NCBI GenBank assembly: GCA_964036315.1
Contig: OZ038508.1
Location: forward strand, 46,462,629-46,526,628
DNA: 64,000 nucleotides
Reading direction: 5' to 3'
From: Acanthosepion esculentum
Lineage: Eukaryota; Mollusca; Cephalopoda; Sepiida; Sepiidae
The translations under genes were made by a program, and so were the position numbers. Below, piece after piece: positions 1-10,690 of the stretch (its first letter is position 1; each line of letters starts with the position of its first letter). The notes below the pieces were generated by a model. That model saw only the letters and a list, made by a program, of their open reading frames with translations. It did not search any database and was not told where the DNA came from.

Positions 1-79
1 ATGCAAAATGATGAGACCTTACCGCCAATCTAGTAATGCGCTTACATCCGTAATGTGTAGGTTTCAAAGAGGAAATCTC

Positions 80-650
80 AAGAGAAATATATAAGCATTA
101 ACATATCTATAGAAAAATAAGAGAGAAGTTGCATTACATCGGTGGGAAAGTGACTGAAGTAATTATACCAAGCCAGAACCAATAACATTGCAGATTCTTC
201 TTTGGATTTGGAAGAGTCTCTAAATACACAGCAGATGCACCGGGCCAGATGTGACAGTAAATATTCAATGCACGGTCGCATGGTTGACATTTAAACGTCT
301 GAGATAGATTTTGTCGAGAACGATAGTCTAGCACGATACATTGATTCAAACTTCCAAGCAGCAGACCTCGCAGTTGATTCAATATAATCTTTCCACTTAA
401 TGTCACCGGAAAACGTTAACCCTAGAAGGCGCAAGATGTCACACTTCCAAGGGGTTAGCTTCAGCCATACTGATGGAAGGCAAAAAAATAAAATGTTCTC
501 TCAGACTATTAGAAAGGCGAGGTTTCGTTTTGGAGGGTTTAAAATTAACAAGTCATATTGTGTAGATAAGCATTTAGCTCTAAGTACCAGGCTTTTAAAA
601 ACGATTATAATTTTAAACCTATGTTTTAAAAGAAAATGATACGGGCCTTT
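80..650 (-). pseudogene. L-A LINE reverse transcriptase, C-terminal fragment
   Basis: Read on the minus strand in several frames, this encodes the distal part of a non-LTR reverse transcriptase. Visible pieces are LGLTFSGDIKWKDYIEST, then ARSAAWKLESMYRARLSF, then a frame change to RPCIEYLLSH. The same order recurs at 23.0-23.9, 49.6-50.1 and 58.5-59.1 kb, which is how I recognise the family. The catalytic palm is absent, so the copy is 5'-truncated, and it holds several stops and frameshifts. The assignment to a Jockey/CR1-like LINE is from recall of the family. It is dead. Confidence 0.7.
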
Positions 651-1544
651 TTTTTTCCAAATGGTTGCTTCATAATTTTCATAGACATATAACATCGTAT
701 GGACGCACGTGTACTACTCAGACAGAAACTATTTATGTGCTTAAGGCCTGGCGGAGTCCATCTTTCTTCGGCTTCAAAAATATAATATAAAACCTATTTA
801 ATTATTTCACTCTCAGGGATGGATAGGGAATCAATGTTCGCATCACTCATATTAATTTTGTAGTCTTAGTTTTATGTTTTCAGAATCTTTCTTCTGTCGA
901 CCGACTGGCTTTCTTTTGACGTTTCTCTGAAATGTCGAATCTTCCACAGATGGAAAATGCCGGTGTCCTCTAATACAGGCCACATCCAATTCTCCCATTT
1001 CTTCGTTCAGGGGAATGTCAGGTCCTGCCCCCTGTATTAAATACGTGACCCCCGCTGATCTTTGCGGGCGCTTGCTCCATGCAGGTCGCGCTTAAGGAAT
1101 CCTAAATTCATCGTTCGTTCGTTTCTGATTAACAAAGACATGGGAATTAACGTGAACTATTTACCTGCAATGTTTAAAACATCTCCTCTTTTTTCGTGGG
1201 GTGGGGTTGGATAAAAAACTGTCATTTGAATAATGCAGAAGATATTAGCACGCGTGTTCAGCAATCAAGAAATGCTACAATTCCCAGTCAAATGGACAAA
1301 GAAAGTCAGTTAATAAGTGACAGCATAATCACAAGTAAAGTTTAACTAAATCCAAATTTTATATATTAAACATTCAATTGTTTTGCGTTTAGCGGTCATC
1401 GAAAACCCGCTCTTTATCCGGGTGACTGTGAAAGTACAGATTTTTCTCCAGGAAAAAGACAATTCCCCATACCCACCAAAAAGAAAAATCAAAGAATAAA
1501 AATAAACCAAGTTCCAATCAAGCGCTGGCATATTTAGGTATAAT
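651..1544. other. Unassigned AT-rich DNA
   Basis: No coding similarity or repeat structure recognised. A short GC-richer patch at about 1015-1100 stands out from the AT-rich surroundings but matches nothing else in the window. Confidence 0.5.
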
Positions 1545-2910
1545 TCTAACCATTATTTACAGATAGAGTCAAGTATAAACTCGGTCAATGTTTAAGAAAA
1601 GACTTGTTTGTCAAATTACTCATGTTTAAACCTGATTAATGTTGACGCAAAGTATCGAGTCTCCACCCAACATAATTTTAGATAAAGACTTGAATTTAAA
1701 CCTGAACAATATTCATGCAAATCCAAAAGCTTAAACCAGACGAATGTTTATGTAAAGAATATCAAATATGATCAATGTTTTCGTAAAGCCTGATCCATGT
1801 TCATGTAAAATATTAAGTTTAAACCTGACCAATGTTAACGTAAAGCCCCTAGTTTAAATCTGACCAATTTCCATGTAAAAAAGCAAGTTTAAATCTGGCT
1901 AATTTTTGCGTAAAGACTCACTTTTAAACCTGGCCAATGTTAACGTAAAGCCTCAAGTTTAAATCTGACCAATTTTCATGTAAAAAAGCAAGTTTAAATC
2001 TGGCTAATTTTTGCGTAAAGACTCACTTTTAAACCTGGCCAATGTTAACGTAAAGCCTCAAGTTTAAATCTGACCAATTTTCATGTAAAAAAGCAAGTAT
2101 AAATCTGACCAATTCTTGCGTAAAGACTCAGGTTAAATGCAATCTCTGTTTTATTATACACTCAAGTAGAAACATGACAAGGTTTTAGACTAACCCAGCT
2201 GTAACCAAAAATCATATTTACTTATAAACTTTATTTAAAATTCGGCCAAGAATTACCGATAGACTCAAGTATAAATCAGGATATGTTTATATAGTGACTC
2301 CAATACAAACTAAACCAATGTTTCTATTACAATCTAAATAGGTTTTCACTAGTAAAGCTGATAATAATCTCGACAAATATTTACCTCTGGATGTATGCCC
2401 AGCCATAATTTAATTATAGACTACGTTATAACCCCCATAGGGATGTGTAAACTCATGGATACATCCGATAGATACAGACTCTAGACCTATAGACTCATCT
2501 GTAAAATCTACCAAATTTTATCTATACAAATACGTATAAATCTGACAAGTGTTTACCTGTACACGTATAAAATCAATTATAACTCCGACCAATAAAAACC
2601 TATAGACTGAAGTATGGACCCGACGTATCTGTAGACACAGTTATAAACCCCATTACTATTTAACTATAGCCTCAAGCATAAACTCCATCGATGTTTACCC
2701 ATACGTTCAAGTATAAACGAAATATATATGCATATACCTAATTATAACCTCCATTTAAAATTACTACAGAAGCAAGCATCAACCAAGTCATTGTTTACCT
2801 GTAAACGAAAAGACCAAACCATCAAAATTTACCTATAGTATAAATCCCGCCAATTACATCTATAGACTCAATATGTAGGGTACAATGCTTGCTTATAGAC
2901 TTAAGCAATA
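1545..2910. repeat. Degenerate 35-bp satellite with a 105-bp higher-order core
   Basis: A motif of the type AAGTTTAAACCTGACCAATG followed by TTNACGTAAAGNCTC recurs about every 35 bp. In the core (about 1790-2135) the array is organised as a 105-bp higher-order unit of three monomers: AAGCAAGTTT starts at 1881 and 1986, and a one-base variant starts at 2091, exactly 105 bp apart. Outward on both sides the monomers decay (AAGTATAAAC...TGTTTACC), and by about 2900 they are barely recognisable. Decay toward the edges and homogeneity in the centre is the usual signature of unequal exchange. No coding potential. Confidence 0.9.
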
Positions 2911-3149
2911 TTTTCCTATTGATTCAAATAAAACTAAAACAAAAACAAATAAACAAATTTCGACATTCTTCTTCTATGTGCTGCGTTTCTTCAGGTTGTC
3001 TTAGATTGTGAATCTCCGAAACTTGCAATTACTTTTAGTAGTTTTTCTACATTTGCTAAGGCACCGTTTTCGGTTCCGCCATCTATTCAAACATGCTAAC
3101 CAGGTAGGTGACTTGCTACATTTCCCCCTCACTTTCTCTCTCAATCTCT

Positions 3150-3780
3150 TGCCCCCCACCCCGATATGCTATGTGAGGCATATTTTTCCAATACATCTTT
3201 CCACGTTCAAGGAATTCCTTTTTGTTGCGACTTTTTCTCGTCGTTGCTTACACGATTCATGGAATTCTCAGTATTCTTCTGTAGAGCTACATTTCAGTTG
3301 CCTCCAGTTTTCTCCACATCCGTGGGAGATTATCCAGTATCCACTGCCATATAAGAAGATGCATATTACACAGAAATCCAGCACTCTTTTCTTTCCTTGT
3401 AAAGAAATTTTATTTTGTTTTTTTAAGAACTATGCCTAGCTTTCTGCATGATTCTTTCGCTACGTGTTCGGATTTCGGTGTGGTACTTTCTAGCCGCTGT
3501 TGAAATGCTACTCAGATATTCAAACTTTCGTATTTGCTTAATGTTGACATCTGCAATTTGTAACCCGCATCTTGGACATCATCTCCTGCTGATGATCCTA
3601 CTTTATGACTTCTTACCATTTATAGTTAAACATTTTTTTCGCATTTTTATTCACTCATTTATCTAGGAATTTCTGTAGATTTTCTTTCCTTGAAGGCTAT
3701 CAATATAGTGCCGTCTGCTTATCTTATATTGTTAAGATTTCGCCAATCGATAACAAAAAGTGGTAGGGCCCTCACCTCTC
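3150..3780 (-). pseudogene. L-B LINE reverse transcriptase, palm to C-half
   Basis: The minus strand, in shifting frames, gives IR*ADGTILIA (a ruined IRYADDTVLIA catalytic box near 3700-3740), then LQIADVNIKQIRKFEYLSS, then KKRVLDFCVICIFLYGSGYW (ancestral form LLYGSECW). This matches the better preserved minus-strand copy at 17.3-18.4 kb. The active-site aspartate pair is reduced to DG and preceded by a stop. Frames break repeatedly. It lies head to head with another L-B fragment on the plus strand at 3890. Confidence 0.75.
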
Positions 3781-3889
3781 TTAAAATCAGCCCGCACAAC
3801 CCAACTTATATTGCGCTTGTAATTTTCCGATCGTTAGGCTAGGGAATAAAGAAAAGGTTGTCTAAAGGTAATTTTTACCGCTTTAATAT

Positions 3890-4400
3890 TTAGATGGCCA
3901 AAGACGCATTCCAAAACCTTACGAGACAGAAGGGTTCCGTTGGTAACAAAGAAAAAAGTACTGAACTGCTATGTGATATCTGTCCTCGTTTACGGCAGCA
4001 AATTTTGGACGGTCTCCTCAAATATGAGGAAGAAATTCGAGGCTATGTAGGTATGGTTCTTCAGAAGGATGCTGAGGGTAACATGTACCGAACCGGTGAG
4101 CAAGGATGAGGTTTTGCAGAGTTTAAAAACAAAGTGGAAAATTATACTTAACATCAGGAAGACACGGCTGAAATTTCTGAGACACGTAATTAGAAAGGAG
4201 GGCTTGGAAAATCTGATACTCATAGGGCGGGCAGATGGAAAGAGGAATAAGAGAAAACAATGCGCGACAAACGTAACGGGCTTAAGCAAGTGGATTGTAG
4301 AACAAGGTCTGGGGGGAATTAAAAAAAATATTGAAGGACAGGAAAAAGTGGAAAGCCATGATCGCCTACGTCCTAAAGGAAAACGGCACATAAAAGTAGA
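3890..4400 (+). pseudogene. L-B LINE, C-terminal fragment
   Basis: Starts with MAKDAFQNL (family form MAKDAFQKL), shifts frame, and ends in a fairly intact stretch (4069-4400) with LKFLRHVIRKEGLENLIL, GRADGKRNKRKQ and LSKWIVEQGLGG. The final residues read MIAYVLKGNGT-like in another frame. The 5' edge falls just before the MAKDAFQ motif. It is in inverted orientation to the L-B piece at 3150-3780, so the two are separate insertions or an inversion product. Confidence 0.75.
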
Positions 4401-5415
4401 AGTCTTACCTTATCTCATATGTCGAAATTCCACTTTTGTGTTTCTTCCTATTTGAAGATGCCAGATAAATGAAAACAGCCAATCAGATTAGTTCAATAAT
4501 ATCTTGCCAATTAAGGCGGCAATGATAAAGGAGATACTATAAATTTTAATCAGGTTTGCACCAATTGTGTTCATTTGAATGGTGTTAAGGGACACGGGGG
4601 AGACATGTAAGGGTTTCCGGAGGTCACTGTGTCGGACGGAACGGCCTCAGTAGATGATCTGAGGCCGTGCTCTGACTGACTTTAAGAGTCTATCCCAGAC
4701 ATGCTATTGGCGAAATGCCGATGGCAATAGGCAGGGGGTTGGACGCATTCGAATGTTTGGTAGAGTATGGGACTGATGTCATTGAGGAACGTGTTAAATT
4801 ATATAAATGTAAAAGAAAAATCTCAAAAAACATAGTTTTGACAAACATTTCCTGTATTCTATTTCTGTATCTTTCAATGCCAATTTTCATATCGTTATTT
4901 TTCCGACAATAAGCAGAATGTGACGCAAATAAACGAAAAGCCCCTGGCGTTGAATGAAGTGACGTTCTTAATATTTGAATGGTGCGATAACGGAGTAAAA
5001 ATACACAGGCTCTATCTATAGATTTTCCCGCTACTTAACATCAAAAAAGAAAATGGCCCACCTATGGTAATGTTGCAATTCTTTACACAATCCATAAACA
5101 AATTCTAAATCTTTCTTTCACGATAAAGTTTTACCCTTGACTTGAAAAGTGTACGGATAAGTTCCATTTAATCTAAATTCACAGTTGTATACAACCTCTT
5201 CCTAAGACCAGAGGTGAAAAAGGCTTTGAGCGAGTAAAATCTGAGTGCCCTGGCAAAGGTTATACTGCTTTGAACATTGTGTACTGACGCTACATAATCA
5301 CAAAGAAAAAAATGTACCAAATAATAGAAACCATATCATATGAGGAATATTAATAGCAGCAAAAACTAAAATGAGTAGCACATATAGCTAGAAGAGAAAA
5401 TAGTAACATAGTGTT
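4401..5415. other. Unassigned DNA
   Basis: No recognised gene. A GC-richer segment at about 4580-4770 has several short inverted words (GGCCTCAG...CTGAGGCC at 4643-4667), but I could not assign it to an element. Confidence 0.4.
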
Positions 5416-5417
5416 AG

Positions 5418-5575
5418 TATTCCACACCACTTCAAATAAAAGGTTAGGAAGGAAACTCCCATCAATTTTGGAAAGATGAATAACAGCTACAAGACTTGGG
5501 AAAACTGTTTTCCTAAAAATATTTTTAGAGAATTTAAACTGTACTGGCTGCTCGGTCAGTGAATGCCAAATATTT
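5418..5575 (+). repeat. Interspersed repeat E1, copy 1
   Basis: Shares AAATAAAAGGTTAGGAAGGA, GAATAACAG and CTGTTTTCCTAAAAA with 38013-38140 in the same order and orientation. The copies are clearly homologous but diverged and not coding. Family unknown. Confidence 0.7.
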
Positions 5576-5684
5576 CCTTATAAGGAAACAGTTAATAATA
5601 CCATTATCCTTACCATTAATCTCAACCATTGATGTTGTTTTTACTCTGGCTGTTGCGGGTTTTCTTTAAATTTCACACACATAA

Positions 5685-5800
5685 CACATTTTCAGGTGTT
5701 TCTTTACGCTAATTCTCACCCCATACAGAGCATAAGAGCCACTCAAGGTAGAGAGTTACTCTGTGGTGATGTATGGGCGTAAGATGTTTCATGAAAGTAA
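5685..5800 (+). repeat. Interspersed repeat E2, copy 1
   Basis: TTTCTTTACGCTAATTCTCA followed by GAGCCACTCAAGGTAGAG and GTTACTCTGTGG corresponds to the reverse complement of 26985-27085. Roughly two thirds identical by eye over about 80 bases. Unclassified old repeat. Confidence 0.55.
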
Positions 5801-6900
5801 GAATTCCAGTTCATGAGGTTATGTAAGGTTGTTAATGGTTAACGCTAGCCTTGAAGCAGTTAAGATTGTATTGGTTGGGAAAGCATCCTGCTAGGAGTCT
5901 GTTCAACAAAGCAGCAGTCTTTAGGGAAACGCTGTTTTGGGTGGGACTTAATTACTTAATAGGATACAGTATCCTTGTGTAGCTTGTATGTCGGGTCCCC
6001 CCTTCAATGATCAGGATTGTGGCCTCTGACAACACTTGCCAAGGAAATAGCGGTACAGTAGTGAGACGCTTGCGACGTTTCGTCCATGAAATAGTTGTTG
6101 TAGAGCGGAAAACAAGTTATCACCCGAAAGGATATGCTGACTTCTTTAAACTCTATCAAGACGGTCAAGTGAGGACTGGGCAACTTCAGATATGGCAGCA
6201 ATACTTTATTTTGGGAATGATCTGGCTCTTGTAAAATATAGCATGTGGCGACAGATACTTCATAAAGCAGTAAAAGCAACGGACTAATTTTGCGTCATCA
6301 CTAGCAATAGATCTTATATGATTTTGAGGTTGCGGTCTCGGGTTAGCTTGAAACCCAAATAGACGTTCAAGGTAAGGGAAACCCCCACCCACCGATGATA
6401 GAAGATGCATCCATCATGATAGGTGAACATTCCGGGTCTGCTTGGTGGTGGATGAACGTTAAATGATTGGTTTGGTCGGAGTGAATTTTTAATGACCCAT
6501 TGACCCACTGTTGGCAGATCAAAGGAGAGATCAGCTGCTAGATTCTGGTCATCCAAATTTTTGGAGGGTATGTTACTTCCGAAGGATACTTGGCGATATT
6601 CAAAGAAAACCAGAATTCTATTTTGGATTCGATCCTTAAATAATCCTAGAATGCCTTCTATATGATTCCTGTGCAAGAATATCCAAGTTTTAGGCTTGAC
6701 TATTCGTTGTGAGTGCGACAATAATCACAGAAGGCATAAACCCTTTCAAACATGTCTCATTGCAAACCGAATAAGCCAAATGGCAAGGGTGTCCCCCCAC
6801 TATTATACCAAAGTCATATATTTAGGTCTCTGTTATTTAAGGTCATGTACGTTCAGCAGGGTAGATGATCATAACGCGCCCCTTATTCTTCTTCCTTATG
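5801..6900. other. Unassigned DNA
   Basis: Contains overlapping open frames on both strands (6004-6721), none with a recognisable motif, and with no consistent frame or splice pattern. I see no gene. Confidence 0.4.
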
Positions 6901-6924
6901 TGTGAATACTCATGACTTCTGAGA

Positions 6925-7015
6925 AAAAGTATAAATCCATCAATCCCCCCCAGATATGGGTTAAATATTAAGACAAACTGGGTCTTATAGCCTTCTTTGG
7001 CAACCACTCTACAGT
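6925..7015 (+). repeat. SINE-3 fragment (3' part)
   Basis: The segment CCCAGATATGGGTTAAATAT then ACTGGGTCTTATAGCCTTC matches 22905-22975 and 17245-17290. Only the distal half of the unit is present here. Confidence 0.55.
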
Positions 7016-7139
7016 AGAAAGTAACAGCAGCCTACTTCGGGTGTTCATTTGCAAAGTCTATCATGATTCGAAAAAAGACATGATCGCCCAAGCGTGCATG
7101 ATTCTCGTCACACTAACGAAGAAATATTATTTAATAGAT

Positions 7140-7300
7140 ATATATGGTAGGGTGTTCGCTTGACAAACTAACTGTCATGGTTTCAATTCTCGGTAGTGGA
7201 TGCGCGCTGCTGATGAGTCCCAAATATAGGACGAAACGCCCGTCCAGTGCTTTCTGCATTCTGTTGAGGTTTCAGACTCGATGAATTACTTAATTATATT
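7140..7300 (+). repeat. SINE-like unit: tRNA-like promoter plus hammerhead
   Basis: At 7146-7195 there is a tRNA-like stretch with an A-box-like TGGTAGGGTGTTCG and a B-box-like GGTTTCAATTC, the spacing expected of an internal pol III promoter. It runs straight into the hammerhead ribozyme at 7198-7261. A T-rich tail (to about 7325) and a short (AT)n tract (7326-7348) follow. The order pol III head, ribozyme, tail resembles the Sm-alpha SINE-like retroposons of schistosomes (established knowledge). No second copy is in the window. Confidence 0.7.
7198..7261 (+). ncRNA. Type I hammerhead ribozyme
   Basis: All core positions are present: CTGATGA (7210-7216), GAA (7233-7235) and cleavage triplet GTC (7242-7244). 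Stem II is GTCC/GGAC (7217-7220 with 7229-7232) with an 8-nt loop. Stem III is minimal: A7236-T7243 and C7237-G7242 with a 4-nt loop. Stem I has an inner helix GCGCTG/CAGTGC (7204-7209 with 7245-7250, one G.T pair), a 5-nt bulge TTTCT (7251-7255), and an outer helix GGATGC/GCATTC (7198-7203 with 7256-7261). A bulge in stem I facing loop II is the arrangement of natural fast-cleaving hammerheads. Predicted cleavage follows C7244. Activity is untested. Confidence 0.9.
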
Positions 7301-7348
7301 TATCAAATCCTCCTAATTATTACAGATATATATATATATATATATATA

Positions 7349-7639
7349 ACTCCTGTCTATACGAAGGTATTTATGTAGTATTTAACCAACATGCCTAACC
7401 TATTATCTTCTAAATGTCTGTGGGTAGGATTGGTAAAATCCTAAAGAATAGGCTTACGGCCATATCACGTTGAAACATCAGCACTCCGATTACAAATTCC
7501 GAGCCATGATCCATTACACCACCGGCACACCCAAGCTTACAAAACCTGGTATTCCCAAGAGGTTACCTAACTAAGTGACCGTTTAGGAATACCAGGTGCT
7601 ATAAGCATCGATATACGGGTAGTGTAATTGATAATAACT
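7349..7639. other. Unassigned DNA
   Basis: A short imperfect inverted pair flanks 7545-7600 (ACCTGGTATTCC and GGAATACCAGGT). Nothing else recognised. Confidence 0.45.
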
Positions 7640-7760
7640 CGGAATTTTTTTAATCGGAGAGCCGAGGTCCAATTCCAGTAAGGTTCGTTATATTCACTTA
7701 CGCGTAAATACCCGCGGGAAAGGTATGCATCTATCTTTCCCCACCAATCAGTATGTATTT
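7640..7760 (+). repeat. SINE-3 copy (5' part)
   Basis: The words GGTCCAATTCCAGTAAGGTT, TATATTCACTTACG and GGGAAAGGTATGCATCTATC align with 22845-22905 and 17180-17235. The GGTCCAATTCC word may be a decayed pol III B box. The copy stops before the distal half. Confidence 0.6.
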
Positions 7761-7804
7761 TCTCGCTAAAACTATTATTATCTGCAAAATAATAATAATG
7801 AAAA

Positions 7805-7905
7805 TAAAATTGTGTGCAAAATATTTAGATTTCGGCATTAAAATATTTAGATATGGTCCATAGGGTTTGATATGCCGTTAAACAAAAACAACCAACAACC
7901 CCTAA
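7805..7905 (+). repeat. VC retroposon, 3' terminal fragment
   Basis: GGTTTGATATGCCGTTAAAC followed by AAAAACAACCAACAACC is the 3' end and tail of the VC family in sense orientation. The internal and 5' parts are missing. Compare 26480-26515 and 49255-49300. Confidence 0.6.
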
Positions 7906-7978
7906 AATATTGACTTCATGTCCGCCTATGACTCGGTTAGGTTTATTTTAATGTGATGTAATGAAATATTGTCATTTT

Positions 7979-8383
7979 TATTATTATTATTTATTTTCTT
8001 TGATATCTGGCGTTTACACATTTATTTCCAGGTCCCGCCCAGGGACCTAAGGTTAGAAATGGCATCATGACACTTTCCACGGCAAAGAAAAAAAAATTAC
8101 ATAGATAAAGCCCTTCGTAAAGTGTGGGCTGTACTTGTCAGAACAATTTTTGTATCTCTTTGAGTCATGGACATCCAGGGATCCCTTCAATCAGCCTACT
8201 GGAATCTTTTCGAACCATTCCAAGGGCTCCAACTACAACAGGAATTGTTGATGTTCCCATGTGCCACATTTTTTAGATTTCTATTTCAAGGTCCTTGTAT
8301 TTTGACAGTTTTTCGAATATCTTCAAAGATACATTGCAGTCTGCAGGGACTGCCATATCAATAAGGAGGCACTTATTTTGTTT
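7979..8383 (-). pseudogene. L-C LINE 3' end with restriction-like endonuclease remnant
   Basis: On the minus strand the same sequence as 40560-40950 is read: KCLLIDMAVP, FEKLSKYKDLEIE, then WHMGTSTIPV...VGALGMV and SSRLIEGIPG, followed by a 3' UTR with CCTTAGGTCCCTGGGCGGGA and an (AAT)n tail (7979-7992). The 5' end is cut immediately upstream of KCLLID and abuts an (ATT)n tract (8384-8411). Family knowledge: R2/R4-type LINEs carry such endonucleases. Confidence 0.8.
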
Positions 8384-8411
8384 TCTATTATTATTATTAT
8401 TATTATTATTG
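8384..8411. repeat. (ATT)n tract at the L-C 5' junction
   Basis: A pure trinucleotide tract abuts the truncated 5' end of the L-C copy. Because L-C copies also end in (AAT)n, the element is framed by the same microsatellite on both sides. Confidence 0.85.
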
Positions 8412-8599
8412 ACAAACAAAAATATTTGCCGTAATTCAGCCAATATTTTTCAACACTTCATAGAAAAACCCTGTGTAAGAAGAGAAAATGAAAAGAAAAG
8501 ACAGTGTTCGATAACGTTTAAAAATATATAATGGCCACAGCTATGATGTCCGACAGAACAATGTGACATCAACGGATATCATTCTTTGTAAAAAAACAC

Positions 8600-9010
8600 T
8601 TTGTAAATCAAGTTTCGTTAACATTTTTGTAATATTTTTTTTCCTTCGAAAATCTATTACTGGTAACATTTTTTCTAAAACGTCTTTCTGGTAATAACGT
8701 ATTGCTAGTAAACTTTTTATTATTTTATTAATGGCTGGTAATACGTTTGTACAAAAAAAATTTCTGGTATTAAAACCTATTTTTAAACGTTCATAGTGTT
8801 TTAACCGCAGTTTATGTGTTAATTAGCTGTCCATAGCTGGGACCCTAACAAGTGCTACTACAGCGGGTCAGGGTGGAGATTGGAACACTAGCAATTAAGA
8901 GGTAGTTCCACGCTCCTTACAACCTCCTGATCAGAGGTCTTTCTGTCGGACATTTTTATCGTCTTACCCAGGACGCGGACGTAGTTTATCATCACACCCA
9001 TGACCGGAAC
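8600..9010 (-). repeat. VC retroposon copy B
   Basis: Antisense copy. The decayed internal ~30-bp repeats (CTATTACTGGTAACATTTTT type) lie at 8615-8790. Then come TTCATAGTGTTTTAACC, CATAGCTGGGACCCTAACA, the block CAGCAATTAAGAGGTAGTTC, and one or two 30-bp units (GTAGTTTATCATCACACCCA type) to about 9010. Same order as copies E, F and G. Confidence 0.8.
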
Positions 9011-9302
9011 ATCTGCACATTCTGAGAAAAAAATATCCCGAATTAACCGAACTATTGTCTTTTAAAATGCTTGAGGATAGTTACATATGCAAACTACTAA
9101 CGTCCCTAAACCAGGGCGGATGAACAAAATTATAGGAGTTCTCCATAAAATTTGTATTTTATTAATTCTTCTTTCTAAATAATCAACTGAATGAAAGTTT
9201 CATGGTGTGCACGACTGCCATCATATTATGCATGCCATTTCATTGATTTCGACTCGTTGATTACCAGTACAACCGTTTTCTTTCAAGACAACAGACATTT
9301 GT

Positions 9303-9490
9303 ACAGTGTAACCCGGATATAAGAGACCCTGACATAAGAGAAACCCTGATATAAGAGAGATTTTCTCTGGTCCTAAATTAGAGCCATACTTACCTAAACA
9401 AAATAGACCAAACCCGGATATAAGAGAAACCCGGATGTAAGAGACTTCTTCTCCGGTCCCGACAACTCTCTTATATCTGGGTTACACAGT
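9303..9490. mobile_element. pogo/Tigger-type MITE
   Basis: Terminal inverted repeats: the left end reads CAGTGTAACCCGGATATAAG and the right end, reverse-complemented, reads CTGTGTAACCCAGATATAAG, each outside-flanked by TA (the dinucleotide target of the Tc1/mariner superfamily). Internal echoes of CCCGGATATAAGAGA occur near both ends. At about 188 bp it has no coding capacity, so it is non-autonomous. The pogo/Tigger label rests on the CAGTG start and TA target. Confidence 0.85.
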
Positions 9491-10310
9491 ACAAAGATTT
9501 TATATATTTATATATATTTTATATTGTATTCAATTTGTAACAAAATTTGAAGAAGGGAGACATGCTGTCGAAACATTTTTATAACTTGTGTATTTTTTTT
9601 TTTTTTTTAAATCTTAAATCGCTTAATCCTATACGTAGCGTCTCTGCTGTTGTTATTAGTAGTAGTGGCAGTAGTATTAGTATTATTAATAATATTATTA
9701 TTCAAATTTCTTCTGTCTGCTTCCTCGGAGATGTTATTCTCACGCCTCATAAGGAATCACAACTTTATTATGAATAAAACATTAATATTCGCATTTTACG
9801 TCATATATAGTAAGAATCTAGCGACAGTGTGGCCCTTCTTGTCCCGGTAATTATGACTATTAGGTTTTTGTTTGCCATCTATTCCCTGTTACCTAAACAA
9901 ATTACCGGCTTGTTGCTGAGGAGACAGACAAAAACTAAAATATCGGCGAAACTCGGTTAAGAAATCATGAGGGCCTAAATTTATTCCGTTCTCTTTTCTT
10001 TTTTTTTACTTTTTAATTATTGACAATACAGGAGGTGTGTTGCGAAAGAAACCAATCATTTTGAATATCTAAAGAATTAGCTGCCCGAACTTACCGTGGC
10101 ATGTCAACTAAGATTAGATGTTACGGCACATGTGTGAATGTCAACTCCCCTATTGGGAGCAACACATTCGAAAGAGCGCCACCACACAATGAGATTGTAT
10201 ACAATGTAAACGTGGCATTCTCGGTGAGAGAAAAAATGCATCAGATAATTTGGTGGCGGGAATTCATCGAAGAGCCCAAAGACCTATCCGAAATATGACT
10301 ACCCAATCCA
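9491..10310. other. Unassigned DNA with T and trinucleotide runs
   Basis: Homopolymer T at 9593-9608 and an imperfect (AGT/ATT)n stretch at 9656-9700. No gene recognised. Confidence 0.5.
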
Positions 10311-10312
10311 AC

Positions 10313-10314
<2 letters not shown>

Positions 10315-10362
<48 letters not shown>
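10315..10362. repeat. (TA)n microsatellite
   Basis: About 48 bp of uninterrupted TA, bordered on its right by a PLE tail segment. Confidence 0.95.
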
Positions 10363-10365
<3 letters not shown>

Positions 10366-10389
10366 GAAATATAGTCTTAAAGTCTGCTA

Positions 10390-10500
10390 TATGTATGGGA
10401 TAAAGTGCTCAATATCAGAGATAGAGCGTGTGTAAATATAAAAGTGAATTCAACACTTAGAGGCGACAGTCTGTTTCATGCTAGATGCAATCCTCGTGCC
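10390..10500 (-). repeat. PLE tail, antisense copy
   Basis: AAGTGCTCAATATCAGAGAT, then CTTAGAGGCGACAGTCTGTT, then TCATGCTAGATGCAATC. The identical block occurs in both orientations here and at 43.8-44.15 kb. On the minus strand it carries GATTGCATCTAGCATGAAAC followed by AGACTGTC, the hammerhead-like motif described in the findings. Confidence 0.75.
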
Positions 10501-10553
<53 letters not shown>

Positions 10554-10580
10554 TGTAAAACATCAATGATCTGTAGTGTT

Positions 10581-10619
<39 letters not shown>
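10501..10619. repeat. Microsatellite block (TA)n(GT)n ... (TA)n
   Basis: TA 10501-10516 continuing into GT 10517-10551, a 30-bp unique spacer, then TA 10584-10619. It lies between two inverted PLE tails. Confidence 0.95.
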
Positions 10620-10623
<4 letters not shown>

Positions 10624-10682
10624 CGATGATTGCATCTAGCATGAAACAGACTGTCGCCTCTAAGTGTTGACTTCTATGTTCA

Positions 10683-10690
<8 letters not shown>
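10617..10690 (+). repeat. PLE tail, sense copy
   Basis: GGCACGATGATTGCATCTAG, CATGAAACAGACTGTCGCC, CTCTAAGTGTTGACTTC. Near-perfect inverse of 10430-10500, forming an inverted pair around the microsatellite. Confidence 0.75.

Noticed and set aside
6004..6721. Overlapping open frames as a gene
   Set aside because: Frames on both strands, none with a motif or codon pattern; treated as chance.
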